Source of the DNA: Dechloromonas hankyongensis
GTDB taxonomy: Bacteria; Pseudomonadota; Gammaproteobacteria; Burkholderiales; Rhodocyclaceae
Direction: 5' to 3'
Assembly (NCBI RefSeq): GCF_022012295.1
Contig: NZ_JAKLTN010000001.1
Span: 124,001 to 188,000, forward strand
Length of the DNA stretch: 64,000 bases
Both the position numbers and the translations under genes were made by a program. The notes beneath the pieces are model-generated. The model saw nothing but the letters and a program-made list of their open reading frames with translations, was not told the origin of the DNA and did not search any database. Positions 37,030 through 47,533 of the stretch are shown here, piece by piece; within the stretch, counting starts at the first letter, position 1, and each line of letters opens with the position of its first letter.

Positions 37030-37725
37030 TCACGGCACATCGGCACTCGGCATGCGGCCGAGGATGATCGCCGTCTTGCGCCCGAGGCCGGGCGCGCCAC
37101 GATTGCGGTCGTAAAAGCGCGGATTTGGCACCATGCCGGCCAGCCGGGCGGCCTGTTCTGGACCCAACTGGGCGGCGCTGACGTTGTAGTAGTGGCGCGC
37201 CGCCGCCTCCGCGCCGAACACGCCGTTGCCCCACTCGATCACGTTCAGATAGACCTCGAAGATGCGCCGCTTGCTCCACAGGTTTTCCAGCATCAGCGTG
37301 ATCACCGCTTCCTCGGCTTTGCGGAAATAGGACTTGGTCGGCGTCAGAAACAGGTTCTTGGCCAGTTGCTGGCTGATGGTCGACCCGCCGGCGACGAAGC
37401 GCCCCCGCTTCTGGTTCCTCTCCATCGCTTTCTGCATGCCTTCCCAGTCGAAGCCCTCATGATCGACGAACTTGGCATCTTCGGCCGCGATGATCGCCCG
37501 CTTCAGATGCGGCGAAATGCGCTCGTAGGGCACCCATTGCTGCTTCAGCTGCGCCTGCGGATTTTTCTGCCGCAATTCGGCCAGGCGGATTTCCATGAAC
37601 TTGGTCTCACCCGGATTGACCCAGCCCCACAACAGGACCCAGCCGAGCAGCCACAGCTGCCACAGCAGGAAGAGGCCGACCAGGCCGAGCAGCGACCACT
37701 TTAGCCAGCGGCCGAGCGTCTTCAT
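37030..37725 (-). CDS. mtgA: Monofunctional biosynthetic peptidoglycan transglycosylase
   Basis: A 231-residue GT51 glycosyltransferase that polymerises lipid II. The N-terminal membrane anchor ([21 protein letters not shown]) is followed by [20 protein letters not shown] (catalytic Glu), [34 protein letters not shown] and [23 protein letters not shown]. There is no transpeptidase domain. It overlaps aroE by four bases (ATGA) within a leftward run that also includes TonB-like and RNase II-like genes. Confidence 0.96.
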   Translation of the reverse strand: MKTLGRWLKWSLLGLVGLFLLWQLWLLGWVLLWGWVNPGETKFMEIRLAELRQKNPQAQLKQQWVPYERISPHLKRAIIAAEDAKFVDHEGFDWEGMQKAMERNQKRGRFVAGGSTISQQLAKNLFLTPTKSYFRKAEEAVITLMLENLWSKRRIFEVYLNVIEWGNGVFGAEAAARHYYNVSAAQLGPEQAARLAGMVPNPRFYDRNRGAPGLGRKTAIILGRMPSADVP

Positions 37726-38546
37726 CCGGCCAGCCCGGCACGCAACTCAGCGAGCAGCGCCCCGGTGGCCGGCCGCACCCCGCGCCAGACCAGGAAAGCC
37801 TCGGCCGCCTGCTCGACCAGCATGCCCAGGCCGTCCGCTCGGTGCGCCGCCCCCTGTTCGCGCGCCAAGCACAGGAAGGGCGTTTCGCCCTTGCCGTACA
37901 TCATGTCGTAGGCCAGGCTGCCCGCCGCGAACAGCCCGGACGGCAGGGGCAGGCTGTCGCCCGCCAGGCTGGCCGACGTGGCGTTGATCACCACGTCGAA
38001 GCTGCGCCCGGCGTAGCGGCCGAAGTCGCCACCCTCGACCGGGGCGACATCGGCAAAGGCGGCGGCCAGCGCTGCGGCCTTCTCCGCCGTCCGGTTGGCG
38101 ATGGCCAGTGCGGCCGGGCCTTCCGCCAGCAGCGGCGCGATCACGCCGCGCGAAGCGCCGCCGGCGCCGAGCAGCAGGATGCGCTTGCCGGCCAGCGCAC
38201 AGCCAAGATTAACGGTGATGTCGCGGACCAGACCAGCACCGTCGGTGTTGTCGCCGACGATGTCGCTGCCGGCGAAGGCCAAGGTATTGACCGCGCCGGC
38301 CCGCGCCGCGCGTTCCGACAGGCGCGTCGCCAGCCGGAACGCGTCTTCCTTGAACGGTACCGTCACGTTCGCCCCCTTGCCGCCGGCCGCGACAAAGGCG
38401 GCGATCGCCGCAGCGAAACCGTCGACCGGCGCCAGACGCGCCTCGTAAATCAGGTCCTGGCCGGTAGCCGCGGCAAAGGCTGTGTGGATGGCCGGGGACT
38501 TGGAATGGGCAATCGGATTGCCGAAAACGGCGTAGAGGTCGGACAT
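37722..38546 (-). CDS. aroE: Shikimate dehydrogenase (NADP+)
   Basis: A 274-residue enzyme of aromatic amino acid synthesis. It begins [20 protein letters not shown], the shikimate-binding signature. The catalytic Lys is in [12 protein letters not shown], followed by [15 protein letters not shown] (Rossmann), [13 protein letters not shown] and [14 protein letters not shown]. The start was set at 38546; an in-frame extension of six codons upstream has no better ribosome site. It is followed by mtgA with a 4-base overlap. Confidence 0.95.
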   Translation of the reverse strand: MSDLYAVFGNPIAHSKSPAIHTAFAAATGQDLIYEARLAPVDGFAAAIAAFVAAGGKGANVTVPFKEDAFRLATRLSERAARAGAVNTLAFAGSDIVGDNTDGAGLVRDITVNLGCALAGKRILLLGAGGASRGVIAPLLAEGPAALAIANRTAEKAAALAAAFADVAPVEGGDFGRYAGRSFDVVINATSASLAGDSLPLPSGLFAAGSLAYDMMYGKGETPFLCLAREQGAAHRADGLGMLVEQAAEAFLVWRGVRPATGALLAELRAGLAG

Positions 38547-38621
38547 AGGCTCAAGTTGCATCAAGGGGGGAACACGAGTGCGCCAAGGTTAACACGGCAC
38601 TTGGCGCCGCGCGGCGGGCGC

Positions 38622-39515
38622 CTATTTGCTGACGGCCGTATTCAGCGAATCGCCCTGCGTAAAATACCAGGTCCGGGCAAAGGACAGGACGGTGGCGCCG
38701 CCCAGCCCCTGCGCCGGGATGGCGCCGAACGGCGCCGACATGCGCAGGATGCGCAAGGCGGCCTGGTCGAGCACCTTGTGGCCGGACGACTTGGAGATTT
38801 CCGCGCTGTACAGGCTGCCGTCCTCGGCGCGCAGTTCGACGAAGATGACCACCGCACCGTACAGCTTGCCGCGCGCCTCCGGCGGGTAATTCAGGGTGCC
38901 GATGCGCTCGATTTTCTGCTTCCAGGCATCGAGATAGGCGGCCAGCGCATATTCCTCGGCGCGGGCGCCGACGAATTTCTTGCGCGGCTTCTTGTTGTAC
39001 TCGTCGGCTGTCTTGGCGATCTCGCCCTCCAGCCGGGCCATGGCGCGCGCCGATTCGGCCAGATCGAGGCCGCTGAGGCTGGGCACCGGCGACGGCTGTT
39101 CGCTGACCGTCTTGGCGGCCGCGACATTGCGCAGGCTCTTGGCCTGGGTGAGCAGCTTCTGCTGGGCCGTTTCGAGCTCCTGCACGCGGCGCTGCATCTG
39201 CTGGATATCGTTGCCTTCGGTCTGCCGCTGCGTCGGCGGCAGCGGCGTCTTGGCCCGCCGGTTATCGTCGGTATTGCCACCACCGTCCAGGTTGGCCTGG
39301 GCCAGCGCCTGCGCGTCGTGTGGCTTGCGATGCGATTTGGCATTGACCAGGATGATGTCCATGGCCTTTTCCTGCATCGCTTTCGAGGCTTCGGGAAACT
39401 GGAAATGCAAGGCGAGGAGCAGGGCATGGACGGCCAGCGAAATGGCGAGCGCCATCCACAAGCGGCGATCCTGCTCGGCCGCACGCGCCCGCCGTGGACT
39501 GACCGCCGGCTTCAC
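38622..39515 (-). CDS. TonB-like energy transducer / TonB C-terminal domain protein
   Basis: A 297-residue protein. A basic N-terminus leads into one membrane helix (LWMALAISLAVHALLLALHF), where the Ser/His pattern resembles the ExbB-contacting face of TonB. A periplasmic spacer with a coiled-coil (QQMQRRVQELETAQQKLLTQ) follows. The C-terminal TonB domain includes LNYPPEARGKLYGAVVIFVE and LDQAALRILRMSAPFGAIPA. It starts at GTG overlapping the upstream stop (GTGA), so it is coupled to the RNase gene. No exbB/exbD or TonB-dependent receptor is nearby, so its partner is unknown. Confidence 0.85.
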   Translation of the reverse strand: MKPAVSPRRARAAEQDRRLWMALAISLAVHALLLALHFQFPEASKAMQEKAMDIILVNAKSHRKPHDAQALAQANLDGGGNTDDNRRAKTPLPPTQRQTEGNDIQQMQRRVQELETAQQKLLTQAKSLRNVAAAKTVSEQPSPVPSLSGLDLAESARAMARLEGEIAKTADEYNKKPRKKFVGARAEEYALAAYLDAWKQKIERIGTLNYPPEARGKLYGAVVIFVELRAEDGSLYSAEISKSSGHKVLDQAALRILRMSAPFGAIPAQGLGGATVLSFARTWYFTQGDSLNTAVSK

Positions 39516-41413
39516 GCCTCTTCGTCCTCCAGCGCTTCCGCCACATTGCTGTCGCCGAGCAGGCTGAGGAAGCGGCACGTCAGCTCAGGGGCCAGCAAGT
39601 CGATGCTTTCGATGGCCAGATGCACGCGCTGCCCCGGCACCAGGTCGGCCGGCAGCGACGGGACGCGCAGCATCACCGGCAGATGGTCGAGCTTGACCAG
39701 TTGCTCACGGCGCACGGTGGCGTCGATTTCACTGACGTCGTGCTGCTGCAGCCAGCGCAGGCACCAGTAACTCTCCATCTGGCGCTGAAAATCGGCATAG
39801 GCGGAATAGGTCAGCTCGAAATCGCGCATCGCGGCGAACAATTCGGCCGATTTCTGCGCAAAGGCCGGCGTCTCGCCCTTCAGGCAGGCGATCAGCTGCC
39901 ATTGATTGACCAGGTCGCAGTAACGGCGCAGCGGCGAGGTCATCCAGGCGTATTGCGGCACACCGAGGCCCTCGTGCGGCAGCGGCGAGGTGGTCATACG
40001 CACCTTGCCCTGAGTCTGGGCGCGGTACAGACAGGCCACATTCTTCTCGGCGAGCAGGCCGCCCCAGGTCGAATTGGCGACGATCATCAGTTCGGCGACC
40101 AGCTTGTCGAGCGGGCTGCCGCGCTTGCGTTCGCTGATGTCGACCGTGCACGCGTCCGGATCGGCCAGGTCGCCGGCAATGGCGAAGTTGTAGTCGTTGA
40201 TGCCCTGCACGGCCGACGGCTTGCCGCGGCGGCCTTCGCAGGCATTGGCGAAGTGCCAGAGATGAACCAGCTCGTCCTTGAACGGCTGGTCGGGCAGCGG
40301 GCCGTTGATGGTTTCTGCGTTGAACCAGGGTTCGATTTCGTGATGGCGCAGGTTGGCGGCGATATGCACCATCTCCAGCCGTGACTCGTGGCTGAGGATT
40401 TCCAGCGACTCGTTGACCGTCAGGTAGAGCGACACGGCCGGGCAGTCAACGCCGCCGGCCAGCGTGTAGTTCTGCACCACGGCGTCGGGCAGCATGGTGA
40501 TCTTGTTGCCGGGCATGTAGACCGTCGACAGCCGGGCGCGGGCGACACCGTCGAGCGGCGAGCCGTGTTCGATGGCCAGCCCGGGCGCGGCGATGTGGAT
40601 GCCGATGCGTGACCCGATGCCGGGCAGCTTGACGACGGACAGCGCATCGTCGATTTCGGTGGTGTGGGCGTCGTCGATCGAGAAGGCGCGGACGTCGGCA
40701 CGCGGCAGGTCGCGCGGCAATCCGGGCGCCTCAAGGCTCGGGAAAGCCGTGCCTTTCGGGAACTGCTCGTGAAGGAAGCGCCGGTAGTGCAGGAAATAAG
40801 GCGACTTGATGGCGCCGCAACGGAACAGCAGCTGCGCGGCGGTCAGCCCGGTTTCGCCGCAGGCCGCTTCGAAGGCCTTGGTTTCCGGTTTGTTGCGGTC
40901 CGGGGCGTAGAGCAGGGAATCGGTCAGCGCGCCGATGGCTGGCGGCAGACGGAATTCCTTCAGCTCCGCGATCCAGCCTTCGATGGCGAGCGCTTGCTGA
41001 CGCTTTTTTTCAAGATTGGCCAGAGCAGCTGCGAGAATGTCGGCAGGCGCCTTGCGGAAGCGGCCCTTGCCTTTGCGGTGGAAATAGACGGGCGCGGCGT
41101 GCAGGGCAAGCAGCACCGCCGTCGCTTCGCTCGGGGCGGGGTCGTGTCCGTAGTAGTCACGGGCAAAATCCAGAAACGAAAATTCGCCATCGTTCACGCA
41201 CTCCCACAGGAAATCCGGTTCGATTTCTTCGGCCAGCGGCGTCGCCTGATCGAGCAGCGTCGCGGCAGAAGGTTTGTCAAAACGCAGCAATACCGTTGCC
41301 GCCTTGATCTTGCTCCGCTTGCCGGTGGGCATTTCGACCTGCAACGAAGTGTCGTTGTCGGCCATGATGCTGCCGGCCTTGAAGCCGCCATCTTCTTCAA
41401 ACAATACATTCAT
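39512..41413 (-). CDS. RNB-domain exoribonuclease (RNase II-like)
   Basis: A 633-residue member of the RNase II/R superfamily. The catalytic RNB core shows RAFSIDDAHTTEIDDALSV (metal-binding Asp cluster, near residue 245), IAAPGLAIEHGSPLDGVARA, STVYMPGNKITMLP, ELMIVANSTWGGLLAE and the C-terminal QYAWMTSPLRRYCDLVNQWQ. The N-terminal part differs from E. coli RNase II, and no clear C-terminal S1 domain was seen. It is therefore called by superfamily and could be a specialised RNA 3'-5' exonuclease. It lies 7 bases after yqiA and overlaps the TonB-like gene. Confidence 0.9.
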   Translation of the reverse strand: MNVLFEEDGGFKAGSIMADNDTSLQVEMPTGKRSKIKAATVLLRFDKPSAATLLDQATPLAEEIEPDFLWECVNDGEFSFLDFARDYYGHDPAPSEATAVLLALHAAPVYFHRKGKGRFRKAPADILAAALANLEKKRQQALAIEGWIAELKEFRLPPAIGALTDSLLYAPDRNKPETKAFEAACGETGLTAAQLLFRCGAIKSPYFLHYRRFLHEQFPKGTAFPSLEAPGLPRDLPRADVRAFSIDDAHTTEIDDALSVVKLPGIGSRIGIHIAAPGLAIEHGSPLDGVARARLSTVYMPGNKITMLPDAVVQNYTLAGGVDCPAVSLYLTVNESLEILSHESRLEMVHIAANLRHHEIEPWFNAETINGPLPDQPFKDELVHLWHFANACEGRRGKPSAVQGINDYNFAIAGDLADPDACTVDISERKRGSPLDKLVAELMIVANSTWGGLLAEKNVACLYRAQTQGKVRMTTSPLPHEGLGVPQYAWMTSPLRRYCDLVNQWQLIACLKGETPAFAQKSAELFAAMRDFELTYSAYADFQRQMESYWCLRWLQQHDVSEIDATVRREQLVKLDHLPVMLRVPSLPADLVPGQRVHLAIESIDLLAPELTCRFLSLLGDSNVAEALEDEEA

Positions 41414-41420
41414 CGGCGGA

Positions 41421-41990
41421 TTATAGCCCAGCGAATTCAATGATTTGCGGGATAAATTCGGGAAATTGCGTGAAGCTATGATCGCCGCCCGGCAGCACGG
41501 TTTGCCGACACCCGGCGTAGAAATCGGCGGCCTGCCGGTAATCGAGGACTTCGTCGCCCTCCTCAAGCAGCAGCCAGTAACGTTCCGGCGTCGGTCGGGC
41601 GACCTGGGCCTTCAACTGCACAGCGTGCGCGGCGGTGAAAACGAATCGCTCACCAGAATGGAAGTTGGCGTGCTCGCCGGCGAAATCGGCCAGATCGAGG
41701 CGGTAGACCGCCGCCGGGTTGATCAGCACGGCGTTCAGACCGTGCTTTTCGGCCAGATGGCTGGCGTAATGACCGCCCAGCGACGAACCGACCAGTGTAA
41801 CCGGCCCGCCGGCTTGCTCGATCAGGCGGCTGACGCTGGCCACGGCTTCATCCGGCACCGGCGATAGTTGCGGGCAGACGAAATGATCGGCCAGCCCGCG
41901 TCGTGCCATCTCCTCGGCCAGGAGCCGCGACTTCCACGAGGCCGGCGACGAGCAGAAGCCGTGCAGGTAAATGATCAAGCCGCCGTCCAT
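41421..41990 (-). CDS. YqiA-like alpha/beta hydrolase (UPF0227)
   Basis: A 189-residue serine esterase-fold protein. The oxyanion-hole region is [16 protein letters not shown], the nucleophile elbow [18 protein letters not shown], and the catalytic His lies in [14 protein letters not shown] with an Asp in [13 protein letters not shown]. coli YqiA hydrolyses short-chain esters in vitro; its natural substrate is unknown. It overlaps the end of uppP by 16 bases and precedes the RNase gene closely, so it is part of the leftward operon. Confidence 0.9.
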   Translation of the reverse strand: MDGGLIIYLHGFCSSPASWKSRLLAEEMARRGLADHFVCPQLSPVPDEAVASVSRLIEQAGGPVTLVGSSLGGHYASHLAEKHGLNAVLINPAAVYRLDLADFAGEHANFHSGERFVFTAAHAVQLKAQVARPTPERYWLLLEEGDEVLDYRQAADFYAGCRQTVLPGGDHSFTQFPEFIPQIIEFAGL

Positions 41991-42799
41991 TGCACCCAGC
42001 CGAAGTGGGCGGTAGCCAGCACGACGAGGCCGAAGGCGATGCGGTACCAGGCGAAGGCGGTGAAGTCATGGCTGGAGATGTAACGCAGCAGCCAGCGCAC
42101 GCACAAGAAGGCCGAGACGAAAGCCGACACGAAGCCGACCGCCCACATGCCGAGATCGTCGGCGTTGAGCAACGCGCGCTCCTTGTACAGGTTGTAGGCG
42201 GTGGCGGCAAACAGGGTCGGGATCGCCAGGAAGAAGGAAAATTCGGTCGCCGCCTTGCGCGACAGGCCGAACAGCAAGCCGCCGATGATCGTCGCACCGG
42301 AACGCGAAGTCCCCGGAATCAACGCCGCCGCCTGAGCGAAGCCGAGCTTGAGCGCGTCGAGCGGGGTCATGTCGTCGACGGTCGCAACACGGACCGTATG
42401 GGTACGCCGTTCGGCCCAGATGATCACGAAAGCACCGACAATGAAGGCCAGGGCCACAGGCACCGGCTTGAACAGATGCGCCTCGATGGCTTTTTTGAAC
42501 AACAGGCCAAGCACGGCCAGCGGCATGAAGGCGATGGCCAGATTGAGCACCAGTCGGTTGGCCAGGCGGTCGCGGCCCAGACCGCGGAAGACACCGGCGA
42601 TGCGCGCCCGGTATTCCCAGACCACAGCCAGAATGGCGCCGGACTGGATGACAATTTCGAACAACTTGCCGCGATCGTCGTTGAAATTCAGCAGATCGCC
42701 TGCCAGGATCAGGTGGCCGGTCGAGGAAATCGGCAGGAATTCGGTCAGCCCTTCGACGATACCGAGGATCAGGGCCTTGAGGAGAAGAATCGGGTCCAT
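41975..42799 (-). CDS. uppP: Undecaprenyl-diphosphate phosphatase
   Basis: A 274-residue polytopic membrane protein that recycles the lipid carrier for peptidoglycan and LPS. The first active-site segment is [20 protein letters not shown] and the second is [20 protein letters not shown]; both are complete. About eight hydrophobic segments are visible. It heads the leftward run uppP–yqiA–RNB–tonB-like–aroE–mtgA, which fits with mtgA using the same lipid-linked precursor. Confidence 0.96.
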   Translation of the reverse strand: MDPILLLKALILGIVEGLTEFLPISSTGHLILAGDLLNFNDDRGKLFEIVIQSGAILAVVWEYRARIAGVFRGLGRDRLANRLVLNLAIAFMPLAVLGLLFKKAIEAHLFKPVPVALAFIVGAFVIIWAERRTHTVRVATVDDMTPLDALKLGFAQAAALIPGTSRSGATIIGGLLFGLSRKAATEFSFFLAIPTLFAATAYNLYKERALLNADDLGMWAVGFVSAFVSAFLCVRWLLRYISSHDFTAFAWYRIAFGLVVLATAHFGWVQWTAA

Positions 42800-42832
42800 G
42801 GAGCGCAGCCAAGTTGGGGAGGCCGCATTCTA

Positions 42833-43093
42833 CTATCCCGGATGAGTCAAAACTTCGAGATGGGCCAACCAGCGCATGGCGTGCTCCCGCGTTTCGCCGC
42901 ACATTTCCGCCGACGCCTGCAGGCCGGCGCAGCACTTCGGACGTTCCGGCCGGCCGAAAATCCGACAGCGCAACGCCTCGTCGAGATGACGGCAGGGCTC
43001 ACCGGCCGGCTTGTTCAGCGACGAGATCGACGGCGCAATACAGCAGGCGCCGCACGCGGGGCGGCAGGCGAAGGATGAAGAAGGCACAGACAT
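42833..43093 (-). CDS. YkgJ family cysteine cluster protein
   Basis: An 86-residue protein with a zinc- or iron-binding-type cysteine cluster: CRPACGACC at the N-terminus, then [25 protein letters not shown] further on. The family (UPF0153) is widespread; biochemical function is not established. The start at 43093 matches family length and is preceded by a weak purine stretch. It is 33 bases upstream of uppP on the same strand and may share its promoter. Confidence 0.88.
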   Translation of the reverse strand: MSVPSSSFACRPACGACCIAPSISSLNKPAGEPCRHLDEALRCRIFGRPERPKCCAGLQASAEMCGETREHAMRWLAHLEVLTHPG

Positions 43094-43194
43094 GCCGCCA
43101 TTGTCCCCGATGCGGCGGGCGATGCCAAAACACCGTCGCAAACGGGATTGTCGGCCAACCCCGTTTTTCGCGGCGCTGCCGTAACCCGGAACAA

Positions 43195-43695
43195 TCAGGC
43201 GCCCGGCGCCGCACCGTGCGGCGGCACGACCCCCGGCTTGCGTTCGGCCACTTGCTTGCGCTGCTCCGGCGTCAGCAGCTCGAATACCTGACGATCGACC
43301 TGCGTTCGGGCCAGCGTCATTTCCGCCATCGCCTTCGCTGCGCTATCGGCCAACGCCCGAGCCTTGGCTGCGCTGTAGTCCGGCGCCGCCGCCAGTATGC
43401 GTAGATCGTCCTCGGCCTTGTGCACCGCCTTGGCCTTGTCGCGTATCGCCGGCGCCTGGGCGTGCATGATGGCGAACACCTTGTCGCGCTGCGCCTCGCT
43501 CAGATTCAAACCGTGCAGATAAGGCGGCAGCATGTCGCCCCACATCACCTGCTTGCCCGGCCCACCCGGCATCCCGCCGCCGCAGGCGCCAGGGCCGCCG
43601 ACATGCCCCTGCCAGGCTGCGGCGCTCAGCGGAACAGCGGTGGCCATGCCGGCCGCGAGCAAAAAACGCCTGATGCTGCTGAAAGTAATCTTCAT
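43195..43695 (-). CDS. Spy/CpxP-like periplasmic protein
   Basis: A 166-residue exported protein. It has a signal peptide ([27 protein letters not shown]), a Gly-rich segment, then an all-helical Spy/CpxP/CnrX-like domain with two LTxxQ-type repeats: [15 protein letters not shown] and [13 protein letters not shown]. Spy and CpxP are periplasmic chaperones or stress sensors of the Cpx/Bae envelope response, and CnrX types sense metals. No metal-binding His/Cys set is obvious, so chaperone or repressor is favoured. A GTAAA-N5-GTAAA repeat lies about 100 bases upstream. No two-component genes are adjacent. Confidence 0.82.
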   Translation of the reverse strand: MKITFSSIRRFLLAAGMATAVPLSAAAWQGHVGGPGACGGGMPGGPGKQVMWGDMLPPYLHGLNLSEAQRDKVFAIMHAQAPAIRDKAKAVHKAEDDLRILAAAPDYSAAKARALADSAAKAMAEMTLARTQVDRQVFELLTPEQRKQVAERKPGVVPPHGAAPGA

Positions 43696-43791
43696 CTCTT
43701 CGTCCTTTTCGTTTGACGTTGGCCGGCCGAAAGCAGCCGGGCGACAGGACGAATACTCGGCCGGCATGCGGTTAAGGGGGGTTAGCGGGCG

Positions 43792-43806
43792 GTAAATGGA
43801 AGTAAA
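43792..43806. promoter_or_regulatory. CpxR-box-like tandem repeat
   Basis: GTAAA (43792–43796), five bases, GTAAA (43802–43806) exactly fits the CpxR consensus GTAAA-N4-8-GTAAA described in enterics. It lies 97–111 bases upstream of the Spy/CpxP-like gene and 225 bases before the 44031 gene, so either could be the target. A second direct repeat, GTTA-N6-GTTA-like, lies just left of it (43771–43784). The family of the regulator in this organism is unknown. Confidence 0.4.
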
Positions 43807-43932
43807 GTCGGCGGCCGGATGACGCCAATCCAGCCGCCGGTCGCCCAAGCCGGGCCTTACGAAATTGGCGCCCAAGCAGCGCCTTGCCGTGCATCTGGCA
43901 TTGAAAAAACGGAACCAATCTGTATCGCGCCA

Positions 43933-43973
43933 CGTCTGACCTTCAGACGGGAGGTAGCCGTAGGTAGCCCTTT
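43933..43973 (+). promoter_or_regulatory. Hairpin plus tandem repeat in the leader of the 44031 gene
   Basis: CGTCTGA (43933–43939) pairs with TCAGACG (43943–43949) around a CCT loop. Directly downstream is a tandem GGTAGCC repeat (GGTAGCCGTAGGTAGCC). This lies about 60–100 bases before the ATG of the small secreted protein and could be part of its 5' untranslated region. The rest of the 335-base gap holds the GTAAA repeat and no gene. Confidence 0.3.
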
Positions 43974-44030
43974 TTACCCCGTCCTTTCGTCACGGCCTCA
44001 TTGATCAATCTTGTTCAAATGGAGGTAACC

Positions 44031-44366
44031 ATGTTCAAGACGAAGACTTTGCTGGGCGTCGCCGTCTGTTGTGCAATCGCTTCAGTCACCGCCGCGCCGA
44101 TCAGCGACCACAGTTTCAACGAGTATCTTGGCCTGATGACTGGCAGCGATACAGGTTCGCAATGGTTCAACTACTACGTCGCCGAAACCAACCAGACCAT
44201 TTCCGCGAAAAATGCCACCGAAGAATACGGCGTTGCCGGCCCGAACGGACCCGTCGCCGGCTTTGATGGTTATCTGGCCGGCTTCCGCAGCCCGGACACC
44301 GGATCGGCGGCCTTCAACGAATACGTTGATGCGGTCAATATGCAGATTCGCGAGCGGCAGGAATAG
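44031..44366 (+). CDS. Small secreted repeat-containing protein, unknown
   Basis: A 111-residue protein with a signal peptide (MFKTKTLLGVAVCCAIASVTA) and a mature chain of about 90 residues built from related units: HSFNEYLGLMTGSDTGSQWF, then FNYYVAETNQTISAKN, and SPDTGSAAFNEYVDAVNMQI. The shared elements are DTGS and FNEY/FNYY. There are no cysteines in the mature part. No family was recognised. GGAGGTAACC before the ATG is an excellent ribosome site, and a terminator follows at 44399, so it is expressed as a single gene. It might be a small adhesin, matrix or signalling protein; this is open. Confidence 0.75.
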   Translation: MFKTKTLLGVAVCCAIASVTAAPISDHSFNEYLGLMTGSDTGSQWFNYYVAETNQTISAKNATEEYGVAGPNGPVAGFDGYLAGFRSPDTGSAAFNEYVDAVNMQIRERQE

Positions 44367-44398
44367 CGGCGTAGCGCCTGTCCATCAGCATTCTGAAT

Positions 44399-44432
44399 AA
44401 AGGCCAGCGCCGGCAGCGGTGTTGGCCTTTTT
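44399..44432. terminator. Bidirectional terminator
   Basis: AAAGGCCA (44399–44406) pairs with TGGCCTTT (44423–44430), extended by TT to the right and an A-rich flank to the left. It lies 33 bases past the small secreted gene stop and 15 bases past the metalloprotease stop on the other strand, and can end both. Confidence 0.8.
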
Positions 44433-44446
44433 GCTGGCAGGAGGAA

Positions 44447-45343
44447 TCATTCCTGTTTCGGCACCAGCCCGAAGAGTTGAAACACGCCTTTGACCGGCAC
44501 CCGGTTCTGTTCCGGGCAGGCTTGGTACCAGTCATGCAGGTATTTCGGGAAGGGCTGTAGCGCACTTTCCAGATGCGGATTGAGATAGACGACGGACTGC
44601 CAGCGGATGGGATCGTCACCGAAGATCGTCAGCAGTTGCCCGGCGATCACCTCGTTTTTTTCGCGATCATAAGGATTGACCCGCAGCAATTCGGCATTGG
44701 TCTTGTACCAGGCGAGGAAGCCTTGTTCTGGTGGCAATTGCCGATGCGCCTGGGCCAGCAGCTGGTCGGCATAGGCGCCGAACTTCGCCCCGTAGCCGCT
44801 CCATTTGCGGCTGGGCGGACGCTCGTCCCAGCTTGCGGCCAGTTGTCGCAGTGTGAAGATCGACACCGCCTCGCACAGGCTTTCTTCGAACCACTGATTC
44901 TGGACGGGCAGCTTGCCGTCGCGCAGTTCTTTCTGGTCGTAATGCGACTGAATGTGGCACAGCTCATGCGCAAACTGGTAGGCATACTGGTACAGACGCT
45001 CATCGCGCGCAGTCAGGCGGACCACATAGGCGCCATCGCGGTTGCGCTCAAGCATGACCTCGGGGAAGTCGTTGCGCGGGATGACGTATATCGACAACGT
45101 ATCCCGGCTCAGCGGCGGAATATCCGACAACTGCTGCCGGGCTACCGCTTCTAACAGGCGCTGCAGGTCCTTGACCTCCATCTGCCCCCAGTTGCCCGGC
45201 GCTACTTCGATCTGGATACGCGGCAGGCGGCTTATATAAACCGGGTTGAACTTGTTGAACTCCGCGCCTGCCGTCCCGACAAGCACGCACGCCATGGCCA
45301 GCCCGACAACGCAACGTATCAGGCCGGCCAAGCAGCGTTTCAT
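44447..45343 (-). CDS. Exported HExxH zinc metalloprotease (gluzincin-like), unknown target
   Basis: A 298-residue exported protein. A signal peptide (MKRCLAGLIRCVVGLAMACV and the following GTAGA) is followed by an N-terminal region of beta character. The zinc site is HELCH (residues 126–130) in QFAHELCHIQSHY, and a likely third ligand Glu lies in WFEESLCEAVS (E153/E154 or E158), the spacing of gluzincins. The rest is mostly helical with WYKTNAELLRVNPYDREKNE. The start is one base after the thiC stop on the same strand, with no terminator between, so it is translation-coupled to thiC and should respond to the TPP riboswitch. Substrate unknown. Confidence 0.8.
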   Translation of the reverse strand: MKRCLAGLIRCVVGLAMACVLVGTAGAEFNKFNPVYISRLPRIQIEVAPGNWGQMEVKDLQRLLEAVARQQLSDIPPLSRDTLSIYVIPRNDFPEVMLERNRDGAYVVRLTARDERLYQYAYQFAHELCHIQSHYDQKELRDGKLPVQNQWFEESLCEAVSIFTLRQLAASWDERPPSRKWSGYGAKFGAYADQLLAQAHRQLPPEQGFLAWYKTNAELLRVNPYDREKNEVIAGQLLTIFGDDPIRWQSVVYLNPHLESALQPFPKYLHDWYQACPEQNRVPVKGVFQLFGLVPKQE

Positions 45344-45344
45344 G

Positions 45345-47279
<1,935 letters not shown>

Positions 47280-47330
47280 TCAGCGGGATATGACGAGCAG
47301 GGAGCGATCTGGTTCCAACAACCGTATTCG

Positions 47331-47405
47331 TTTCCCTACGACGGCATGACCCGGTCAGGTTCGAAGGGTATTTCTCAGCCCGCTTGTCCGCCGGCACCCC
47401 TAACG
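47331..47405 (-). promoter_or_regulatory. TPP riboswitch (THI element) of thiC
   Basis: On the minus strand the conserved blocks appear in order: AGGGGTGCC, then GCTGAGAAATACCCTTCGAA, CCTGACCGGGTCATGCC and CGTAGGGA. These are the TPP aptamer pyrimidine- and pyrophosphate-sensing helices. It ends about 70 bases before the thiC ATG. No strong terminator hairpin is obvious, so control may be at translation initiation, as is common in proteobacteria. Confidence 0.95.
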
Positions 47406-47533
47406 AGTGGGCTGCAAGTTACTGGAAATACAGGCAAAATGCAAGGAACGACAAAGTCCGCTCAAGATTTTCAGAAATTAGCCGAAATATCTTCGACAAG
47501 ACGTGGAATCTAAAGAAAAACGGGGAATCGAAG

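Noticed and set aside
43861-44030. Cyclic di-GMP-I (GEMM) riboswitch ahead of the small secreted gene
   Set aside because: A GTAGGTAGCC-like stretch is reminiscent of the 3' part, but the conserved GCAAAGCC and AAACC elements are missing.
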